Source of the DNA: Nissolia schottii
Taxonomy: Eukaryota; Streptophyta; Magnoliopsida; Fabales; Fabaceae
DNA length: 64,000 bases
Assembly (NCBI GenBank): GCA_003254905.1
Contig: QANU01077325.1
Location: 373,313-437,312, forward strand
Direction: 5' to 3'
Part shown: positions 52,004-61,622 of the stretch, piece after piece
Layout of the letters: each line of letters starts with the position of its first letter
Numbering within the stretch: the first letter of the stretch is position 1
Program-made: the position numbers and the translations under genes
The notes under the pieces: model-generated
Databases searched by the model: none
What the model saw: the letters and a program-made list of their open reading frames with translations, nothing else
What the model was told of the DNA's origin: nothing

Positions 52004-52262
52004 NNNNNNNNNNNNNNNNNNNNNNNNNNNNNNNNNNNNNNNNNNNNNNNNNNNNNNNNNNNNNNNNNNNNNNNNNNNNNNNNNNNNNNNNNNNNNNNNN
52101 NNNNNNNNNNNNNNNNNNNNNNNNNNNNNNNNNNNNNNNNNNNNNNNNNNNNNNNNNNNNNNNNNNNNNNNNNNNNNNNNNNNNNNNNNNNNNNNNNNNN
52201 NNNNNNNNNNNNNNNNNNNNNNNNNNNNNNNNNNNNNNNNNNNNNNNNNNNNNNNNNNNNNN
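52004..52262. other. Assembly gap
   Basis: 259 N bases. Any open frame drawn across it is an artefact. Confidence 0.99.
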
Positions 52263-53622
52263 TTTCACTTTATTATTTGTTTCTCTTTTCAGTTTTGTTT
52301 CTCTTGCGCTAAAATAAATACTAGAGAGGAGAGACGTATACTCAGCCGTTTAAAAAAATAATCAAAATATATTTAATATTGAAGAACACAGCAATCCACC
52401 AGCACATATTTTTTTTCCGTATATAGCAGTAATCTTTAGTTTGGTCCATATCACTATCACAATCTACTTCTAACACCGCCGCCATGTTACAATTAATGCA
52501 AATAATACTCTCCTGTTCTGTTTTAAATATCTTTTTTAAAAAAAAAAAATATTTGCATGACATTATTTAAGTGTAATTTTGTTTTTTCATTTATACTTGG
52601 AGCATTTATTAGTGTGGTGGATTGATGAAAAGAGAGTAATAATTGTATTAAAAATAAAAATTTATTTTTTATATAGAAATATTTTGTCAATTCATATTAT
52701 TTAATTGTATTTTTTTTTTAAAAAATTATTTGAGTGTGTGTAGTGTAAGGTTTGATTTTGGATAGTTTAAACAGATTCGAAGTAGTAGTATTATTCAACT
52801 ATCTTTAGGATAATTTTAATATTCGTCTAATATCTTCAACCTTTGATCATTTTTAGTTAAACCACTGGTCATCTTATAATTGGAATTGTCAAAATGCGCA
52901 AATGAGGGATTAGTGGTCCAGTTGGGTAGTTTTATTTATGACTTTCTTTCTTTCTTTTTTTTCTTTTACTTTTTTACCTTTAAATGTTAGTTTTAAAATT
53001 TTTTGAGAAGTTGAAATATTTATCTTATTCAAAAAAATTTATTACTAAAGGGCAATATTTACTTAAAACAAGTACTTATGTTAATGCATATTTTGACACA
53101 TAATGACTTCACTAAAAAAAATGCATAATGACTTATTTATGAGTTATTTAATTTTACATAAAATATTTTATTTTTTTGAAACATAGAATTTTGGTGATAA
53201 GCATCTTTTAATTTATTTACCAAACGGGCTAAGGGATTTTTTTCACAAATAAAACAAATAAAAATATCCTATCTCATAATAAACTAATAAACTATTTCCA
53301 AAATTGTTTTTAAAATAAATTGTTTTGTATATAAAGGAAGTCGATTACGTGTTAACATATTTTTTGGATAATTATTCTTGCACACCCAGTGCTTGAAAAC
53401 TTGTTGCACACCCATCCTATTTTATTAAAACCCTCGATTGAGTCAGCAAATTGCTCACCCTAACCAACTACGCGCCTTCTTTGACTAGATAACCGCTTCT
53501 TTCACTCCGTTTTCTCATTCTCTCTGCGTTTTGATCTGTTATGGTTTATCGTTTCGTTGTTGCTTGTTTGTTTTTTATTTCTTGATCTGTTTTGTGATTT
53601 TAATCTGTTCTGCTATTGGTTC
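52263..53622. other. AT-rich intergenic region
   Basis: Many A/T runs. The segment about 53365-53540 (CACACCCAGTGCTTGAAAAC, then CTAACCAACTACGCGCC) is less AT-rich and leads into the FAR1-like locus, so it may hold its promoter or the edge of a transposon. No gene seen. Confidence 0.4.
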
Positions 53623-55079
53623 ATGGAGCCATTGATTATGAATCCACTAAATTTCTTTGGCAAGGAGCCGTCGTTCATGGAGTTGTTGAAAAGTTTCAAC
53701 AATGCTACGGTGGCACCGCCCCAACTCATATTGTTGGAAGGTAATTATTCAGTGAATTATCATACATGACAGTTATGTCTAAATATAAACAATGACTGTG
53801 TCTTACAAATTTGTTAGGTTAGGTCTAAAATAAAATGACGGTTAGGTCTCTTATAATAAAATGGTTGTGTCTAGGTATAAACCAAAGTTATGTCTTACAA
53901 AGTTGATAAGTTAGGTCTATAATTGACTAATGGTTAGGTCTCTTATAACACAGTCGCTGTGTCTTACTTCACATTGAGTGTGCTACGTGGCTCCAGCACT
54001 CCAACTCAAGTTAGGTCTTTTATAATAAAATAGTTGCATCTTATAATAACACGATGATTATTTCTAGGTATAAACCAAAGTTATGTCTTACAAAGTTGAT
54101 AAGTTAGGTCTATAATTGAATAATGGTTAGGTCTCTTATAACACAGTCGCTGTGTCTTACTTCACATTGAGTGTGCTACGTGGCTCCAGCACTCCAACTC
54201 AAGTTAGGTCTTTTATAATAAAATAGTTGCATCTTATAATAACACGATGATTATTTCTAGGTATAAACCAAAGTTATGTCTTACAAAGTTGATAAGTTAG
54301 GTCTATAATTGAATAATGGTTAGGTCTCTTATAACACAGTCGCTGTGTCTTACTTCACATTGAGTGTGCTACGTGGCTCCAGCACTCCAACTCAAGTTAG
54401 GTCTTTTATAATAAAATAGTTGCATCTTATAATAACACGATGATTATTTCTAGGTATAAACCAAAGTTATGTCTTACAAAGTTGATAAGTTAGGTCTATA
54501 ATTGAATAATGGTTAGGTCTCTTATAACACAGTTGTTGTGTCTTACTTCACAGTGAGTGTGCTACGTGGCTCTAGCACTCCAACTCAAGTTACCACTAAC
54601 GTTAACAATGAAGAGATTGTTTTAGCAACATTTGACGAGAATGCAGGGATGATGGTGTCAAACTTTGAAGAACCTGAAGGTATTTTAATGAATTAAATAA
54701 AGTTTAGGTCTGTGACGTTATACTGACTAGGTCTGATTTGTGACTACTGTTAGATCGCGTAAGTTGATATAGTTAGGTCTGTTTTGAATTACACGTTAGG
54801 TCTATTTTATTTAATATGTATTTTTTTGTATGTTTGTATATAGGTGAATCAAGTACAAATATTATTATCCCAACTATTGGTATGCAATTTGAGGCCGTTG
54901 AGGATGTTCATGATTTTTATAAAGACTATGCAACTAGCGTGAGATTTGAATGCAAGATTAGAAACACAAAATCTGATGAATTTGGGGTTCCGTGGTATTG
55001 TATAATTACATGTGTTATAGAGGGCAAGATTTTTGAGTGCAAGATATCCGTGGTATTGATGAGAAAGAGAAGCTTGTAG
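53623..55079 (+). CDS. Short FAR1-like gene or Mutator-transposase-like relic
   Basis: Three exons with matching phases: 53623-53740, 54554-54679 and 54844-55079; 159 residues. Exon 1 gives MEPLIMNPLNFFGKEP and so on, exon 2 an acidic stretch (NNEEIVLATFDENAGMM). Exon 3 carries the start of a FAR1 DNA-binding domain: PTIGMQFEAVEDVHDFYKDYA, then VRFECKIRNTKSDEFGVPW. This is the N-terminal zinc-binding region of FHY3/FAR1/FRS proteins, which derive from MULE transposases (established knowledge). The frame then drifts into low-complexity sequence and stops. The transposase-core and SWIM domains of full-length relatives (often 700-900 residues) are absent downstream. The first exon-1/exon-2 intron contains a 193-bp tandem array. 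Intact phases across two introns argue for recent function or recent duplication. It could equally be a transduplicated fragment. Confidence 0.5.
53871..54592. repeat. 193-bp tandem array in intron 1 of the FAR1-like gene
   Basis: Units begin CTAGGTATAAACCAAAG at 53871, 54064, 54257 and 54450: three full 193-base units and a fourth that runs into exon 2. Copies are nearly identical. The first has GACTAATGG where the others have GAATAATGG; the last has AGTTGTTGTG, CACAGTGAG and CTCTAGC where the others have AGTCGCTGTG, CACATTGAG and CTCCAGC. Each unit includes a degenerate copy of the start of exon 2 (GTGCTACGTGGCT, then CCAACTCAAG). Confidence 0.95.
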
Positions 55080-55445
55080 GCTATAAAAAATGCATATTTC
55101 TGAAGACCATTTTTGAGCAAAAATTCAAAGCTATATATAACCTATAAAAATCAATATAAGGTCAATATTGATGAGAAAGAGAAAGTTGTAAGCTATTAAA
55201 AATGCATATTTTCAAAACCATTTTTAGCTGAAATATAAGGTTATAGTTTATGAAAAATGATCATTAATAAAAAGGTTTCTTTACTAAAAAAAGGATAAAG
55301 TTATAGTCTAAAAATGATACCAATACACGAAGAAATTAATTTTAATGAGAAATAGATGGTTATAGACTATAAAAAATTACAGATTTTTAAAAATTGTTTT
55401 TGAATAGGAATTCAAGATTATAACCTAATAAATCGTTAAATGAAG
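55050..55445. repeat. Degenerate repeats of about 110 bases after the FAR1-like exons
   Basis: The block TTGATGAGAAAGAGAA...GTAGGCTATAAAAAATGCATATTT starts at about 55055 and recurs at about 55168. A weaker third copy begins at about 55349 (TAATGAGAAATAGATGG, then CTATAAAAAATTACAG). No coding capacity. Confidence 0.55.
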
Positions 55446-56027
55446 TAGCGACTGGAGATAAAAGCTAAGAAACTCTCTGAGATAGACTTGCATCTTACAA
55501 CGGTTTTACATTGAACACGACAGCAAATTTCAACCAATAAATTATCTGGCAAAGGCTCCATATATTTGACGCAATGTGTGGAGGAGCTTAATCAAACAGG
55601 GATATTTGTGGAACTCTATGATTTTGAGTTAGATTTAAGGATAGAAAGCTGAAGATTTTCTGAGACAATTTTATGAGTATTGTACTCAAATTTACATGGA
55701 TCAATAATAATTTAATATTTTATTTAATTATATTTAATATAAAATATATAAATTTATTTATTTATGATTGTAATTCAATTATTTTACTAAAATTTAATTG
55801 TAAAATTATCATTTCTTAATCTTAACACATCTCTTTTCTCCTTGTTTACCTCCCCCTCACACAATACAACCGTGGCCACACTGACCTATCTCTCTTCACC
55901 CCCACAGCGTCTGCAACCCCTGAGACCTGGCAACATTTTCAGCAGAATACATCAACTTCAGCAAGAGCTTTCGCGCTAAGATAATAATAATAAGATTATT
56001 ATTGCAATCCAGGCTGATAATAATAAG

Positions 56028-56217
56028 ATAAAACCTAGATGAAGTTCTTTATCTCCATTACATTCATTTCTCAAATCATATAATGCCATGTAAATATTTT
56101 ATTTTCAACAAATAATTTAAAAATTAAAAGTTTACTATCATCTTAAGTAAAATATCAATCTCTCATTATATGATTTGAGAAATGAATGCAAGGGAGATAA
56201 AGGATCTAAGTTTTATC
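56028..56217. mobile_element. MITE or hairpin with about 55-base arms
   Basis: Left ATAAAACCTAGAT, then TTCATTTCTCAAATCATATAATG. Right, inverted, ATAAAACTTAGAT, then TTCATTTCTCAAATCATATAATG. The inner 22 bases of each arm match perfectly. Spacer is about 75 bases. No target duplication was found, but the ATAATAATAA flank hampers the search. Confidence 0.6.
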
Positions 56218-59200
56218 CATTATAATATTCTATATGAAGCATATACATGAAGTTAAGTCACTGCTCTACAACCAAACTCCTTCAACATAACAGACCTAAA
56301 GTCGAGCAACAATTGTACACCATAAAAATTGATATCATGTATACATTATACAGAAACAAACATTACAAATCAGATAAATAAACATTATTAAACACATAAA
56401 CAAATAATATTAAACATGAGTATTTTATGCACACACAAAACATAGAAACAATCATTATCAAACACATAAATAAGCAAATATTAAATGCACGTGTGCCCAT
56501 GCATATATAAATGCTCCATAATAATGTTTATTTATCTATTTTGTGATGTTTGTTTTTCTATTTTATGTTTGTTTCTTTACTATGAATGTACACATGTGTC
56601 AATTTTTTGAGTGTACAAATAATATTATAGATCCAACAATATTCTACTTCTTTACTATCTAAAATAAAAAAGATAAACATCACAGATCATCAATGTAAGA
56701 TAACGACTCGGAAGTTCATTGTTGAAAAGCCTAAAAGAGTGCAGAAAAACTACTGTTTTTGCATTGTATACATGAATTCCCCAAGAACTGCCCCACTTTT
56801 AAATATTCTTTCGGTTTCATAATAGTATGATAGCACTTCCTTTCACATTTTAATTTCACTATTTTGTTCCAAAATTGTGTTCAGATATATTAAGTTATGA
56901 ATAAACCTAAAAAAGTGAATGTGAACATGGCTGTTATTATAAAACGAAAGGAGTAACTTTTACTATTATTTAGGTTGCATTTGGTATAGAGATATAACAG
57001 GAGGACAGAGACACAAACAAAAAATTCTTGTAGCTGAAATACAGGGGGGACCAAAAAATTTTATCTAACGACTCAAAATTAGAACATAAAAGAACATAAA
57101 TTTTCTCAGTTTCTATTTTCATGTCTTTGTCCCTTGTCTCATCTTTAATACTAAACACATCCTTAGGGAGCTTGATTGTGCCACGTATAGATAGATATTC
57201 AGATAATGGCAAAGAGAGAATGAGAGACAGAGTAGTAGTGGACTAAAAAACTAGTCATTCTTACCGCTTCTAATTTTATGTTGATGAGGAGTACTAATAT
57301 TTGATAAGAACTGACAACAAGGTTGCATGCACACATACTTATAAGACCTACTCAGACTAAAAGGCTAGCTCCAAAAGGATTATTCTGATGTTCTGACTAC
57401 TAAGTATAGGATATCAATATTTTTTGTGTCATAATTGATACTTCTAGCTAGGCATGCTTGTTCTCTTGTTCGTTCCAAGTAATTCGTATCTCCCAACCCT
57501 GCATGCAAAGAAAAATCAACAAAGTGACTTGTTACAATCAAATACTTTCCATGCAATTACTATACCCACATAATCAGAGTGAAAGTTCACTGAATATAAA
57601 AATTGAGAGATCAATTTTGATACATTGACATGGTAAAGAATTTTACGCTGTGATCTTATTATGTGTATGTAATAGTAGTAATAAGAATCAATTCAATCAT
57701 AAGCTAGTATATGTATGAATTATCGCAAAGTTAATTACTTAATTTTAGTAATATGATAGTACATAATTGGACCGAAGAGACAGTTAAGAGTTAGTTAGGC
57801 ACATTGCTCATGGTGCCTATAAAGAGATAGCTAGACTCTCCATTGTACAGATTCATTCACTACTCACGGCCTATATATATAGAGTGAGTTGGTCGTATTT
57901 AGGTGTTAATACAAGGCATCAATGTAGCTTCTACTTACCATATAATGAAGAAACTAAGGAAACCATTTCTGTGTTATTATACTTAACAACTGAAGCTTTT
58001 AGCTTAATTACATAGTTTTAGACATTAAATAATATCGAGTCTCTTCTACGACCAGATCATAATCAGCAGTTCGATGTTTGCTATACCTATTCTTTATAAT
58101 TCAAGTCTTCATATGTGTCAAAGACGAAAATCCTAGTATTTACATGATATACATTTGAATCATATTTTCATTGATCCTTGCTCTTTTCAAGGCTCAAAAT
58201 CAATACAATATATTCAATATAGTTAATTAAAAGGTAAAAACTATTTTGGTTTTCCATTGATGGGATTTATTAATCTCCTAAAGATTGTTTATTGTAATCA
58301 TTTATAGGGTAAGGTAATTAGCCTAACCTCAGATATTCAAGATCATATTTTGATTCCAATATCAATGTCTCATGTATTCTAACAGGCCGAGTCAACTGTA
58401 TATATAAAATAGGTTGACTTGTTCAGTGTGTTTAGCATAATCCTGATAATCAATACACACTTAGGATATATACAAATTTAGAGTATTATAAAGGTTTTTG
58501 ACTTAAAGACAAAAAAATTCTTTTATACATCATAATATAATATAAAAAATATTATACACTATAAAAGATATACATCATTAATTATTTTTTTATCATTTTT
58601 TCTTTTAAGAATGATGAATATATAAAAGAATTTCTCCGCTAAGACTTCTTAACCTCAAAATCCAAAAGCCTTAGCTTCCATGATTGGACAAGTCAACTTT
58701 TAGAAAGAGAAAAAAGATACAGTCGTACAATTTTCTCTTTTTTCTTTCCTTTCCTTGAATTCTAACCACGATCCATTCACATGCATTAGTTATAACTCAT
58801 CACGATCAGTAGGGATTTGACTGATCGAAATTAGTGATGTGGGCACTTTAAAGAATAAAGATCATCATCTCAATTTGTCGATGAAAAAACCACTGTGCAG
58901 ATTATCACACATATGTACTATCTATCATATGCATATTGACAGTAAGATGTTATAAAATCTTAAATTGTTAGGGTCTTTTAGTTTGCATTTTCTATTTCTA
59001 TTTTTATTTTCTATTTTTAACTGTTTTTCTTCAGGATTTTATAGGATTTTATGAAATGAATAGTAAAAATAAATATAAATCAAGAAATAAGATTTTTCTA
59101 ATTTTATTGTTTTCTCTTATAAAATCTTAAAAAATAGAAAATAGAAATGAATCAAACAGAGCCTTAATTTTTCATCAATGATATAGATAATATATTTTAC

Positions 59201-61037
59201 CCCCTCAAATGCACTTACACACTTTAGAGAAGCCAAATTCAGTTAGTAATATTATAATTGGTTTGCTTTATGAGCACACATATATGGATAATCAAATTAA
59301 ATGAGAATGTTAGATTTTTCTATAATAGGGTTGTCAACCAGGGGTACGGTATATTTTCAAGGAAATATTTGTTGATTCATATACTCTACTAAATATTGAG
59401 ACACCGACAATATATTACATATAAGGCTTGATGCAAATTCGGAGGAAGATTCCTAGTGAAAAATAGGAACGGAGAGGGAAACAATACACTCCTCTCTCTC
59501 TTTCTTGCAATGAATACCACTAGATTCCAATAAACTCCAACTAATTTTATTCTAAGAAAATCGGCCCAATTTAAAAGTAAAGTTTTTTAAGTGTTAGTTC
59601 TTTCATTCACAATACTTGATCTCAAATCGTTGCTAATGAATCTTTGATATACAAAAACAATCTTCATAACAAGTGTCAACAAATCAACTAGAAATGTGTT
59701 GCATGCTTTCATTGTGAGAATGTGTATGGAACTTCAAGTAGACATTAAGTGGGCGCTTTGGTTTAGTTTATTTTACAAATTTCAAAAGCTTTGAATTGTA
59801 ACTATCTTGAATTTCATTACATGTAATGAGTTAATCCGTTTGTGCGATTTTAGTTTCAAACCCCTATTAGAAATTGATGCATTCATGTACACGTGAATAC
59901 TATAGCTTGAAACCTCATCGTCTAACTGAAATATCCACCCACCAGCAGAACACTCTCCTAAGTTGAGGTGATAATTGACCCTAAGATTTATCTATCTTCA
60001 TTATCTATACTTCCCATCCTCTCCGCTATTAATTAAAGTATATTTGTATCAATACTTGTGAAGATTAAATTTATACTATTTGGATACTAATCCAAACAAT
60101 TACATAATAAGTTTTGAAGAGTATTAAGCTCTCACCAATAAGAGAGAACAAGTATATAGGCAAATATGTTGACACTGAGAGGCAAACAAAAAGGACATAT
60201 ATAGATAGGGCTCACAAGCACTAAGGACTAAAATTAATTAACCATATTGTAGCTAGTGTGTGTGACCAACATTATTGAACAACATTAAATGTTTCTAAGG
60301 GAGGATTAATCGTTAGTGTTCTTAATTATAATACGTGCTTTTTTAACAAAACACATGAGGGGGAATTCGAGCTAGTTTTTATAGGTACGTTGTACGTTAA
60401 ATTGTGTATGTAATGAATCATCACATGCAACGTATGTGAAGAAGGGTCACATGGGCATAGGGAGCACGAGAAATCTCGCATAATCAGAAAAAGGCCCCAA
60501 ATCAGCATAAAGTGGACACCTGAGAAGTATTTAATTAGGACACTGCCATAACAGTGTTTTTGGATGAATGATAGGAGAGAGAGAAAGAAGCAAGAGAGAG
60601 AGAGAGAATTATTACCCTAATTAACAGTCTATACACCTAGTAAATTATTCTTTACCCTAAACAATTATTCAATCCACTGTCAAAAATTAGGGTTTCCGTT
60701 CAACTTCTAGGGTTTTTCGCATCCTACAATCTGCATCTCCATACCTCACATTTTCTACCCTCTTGTTCTCAAGACATAAAAAGGTACCAAATTTCCCAAT
60801 TAGTTATCAAATCGATATTATATATATATATATTAATTAATTAATTAATGACCCTGCTGATTCAATTTTCACAAGTTAGTATTTGCATTCAAATTCAAGC
60901 ATAACGGGAGAAGTACCACAGCATATCAAGCTAGAGTAATTGGTCTCACCAGTAATAGAATATGAATAATCATCCAAATTATGTATAATATAAGCATATA
61001 ACTGAAAAATAGAAATTACCATCAGTTGAAATTAATC
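56218..61037. other. Intergenic
   Basis: AT-rich. About 56972-57166 has inverted-repeat-like ends (TTGCATTTGGTATAGAGAT against TGTGTTTAGTATTAAAGAT) and may be a small MITE. About 58990-59165 has TTTTCTATTT ends facing AAATAGAAAA and may be another. About 57770-57900 looks LTR-like (GCCTATAAAGAGATAG, CATTCACTACTCACGG) but is not bounded. GA repeats lie at about 60570-60606. No gene supported. Confidence 0.4.
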
Positions 61038-61622
61038 TCAAGAAGCCAATTGGTTCAAAGACTTTGGGTCATGAGCAGTGGTAGCAGTACCCTTAATCTT
61101 GGTTGGTCTCTTCTTCTTCTTTTTCTTTGTGTAAGGGATCCCTCTGGCTTTGGCCTGGCACTCCTTCACCTCGCGGAGGTAGACCCGAATGGAGCCGCTG
61201 CCGAAGGGGTTGGTCTCCGGGGAGCCGCCGTGCTCCTCGTAGGCGGCTCTGAGGCGGCCTATGAGGGCGTCCAGGCTGCCCCACGCCTGCCTGAGAGGGC
61301 AGGTGCAGGGCGCCGGTGGGTCCGGCTGGCCGAAGAAGACGCAGCCGTGGGAGTGGACCTTGGTCTTGCCGAACTGGTCGAGGTAGCGGAGGAATTCGAG
61401 GACGTGGTTGAAGTTGCAATGGGAGAGGGAGACTGGTGGCGTTTGGTTCTTGAGGTATTGGCCGAAGGTGTTCCAGTCTCGCCGTTTCTGTGACTCGTAG
61501 CGGCTCAGAGGGGCCGGTGCAGCCGGCGGTTGACGGCGGTGGTTGTGTTGGTCGGAGGAGGAGGAGGAGGGGGGGGCGGCAGCTTGAGCTGATAAGTCCC
61601 TATGCATTTCCGCGGAGGACAT
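61038..61622 (-). CDS. ALOG/LSH family nuclear protein
   Basis: Intronless, 194 residues. The Ser/Ala/Pro-rich N-terminus is followed by the ALOG domain (about 41-165): [38 protein letters not shown] and QFGKTKVH, then the zinc-ribbon insert [19 protein letters not shown] (His90, His92, Cys94, Cys106, Cys108), then [37 protein letters not shown] and ARGIPY. The nuclear localisation signal [11 protein letters not shown] (165-175) comes next. ALOG proteins are DNA-binding regulators of meristem and organ boundary development, including Arabidopsis LSH1-LSH10 and rice G1/TAWAWA1 (established knowledge). All expected domain parts are intact. The C-terminal tail differs among members, so I do not assign a specific LSH number. 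The ATG at 61622 gives the full conserved start. Confidence 0.95.
   Translation of the reverse strand: MSSAEMHRDLSAQAAAPPSSSSSDQHNHRRQPPAAPAPLSRYESQKRRDWNTFGQYLKNQTPPVSLSHCNFNHVLEFLRYLDQFGKTKVHSHGCVFFGQPDPPAPCTCPLRQAWGSLDALIGRLRAAYEEHGGSPETNPFGSGSIRVYLREVKECQAKARGIPYTKKKKKKRPTKIKGTATTAHDPKSLNQLAS

Noticed and set aside
51954..52268. 104-codon reverse frame through the N block
   Set aside because: It exists only because unknown bases were read as sense codons.
57770..57910. Possible solo LTR with a TATA-like run
   Set aside because: The TG...CA ends and target duplication could not be found.
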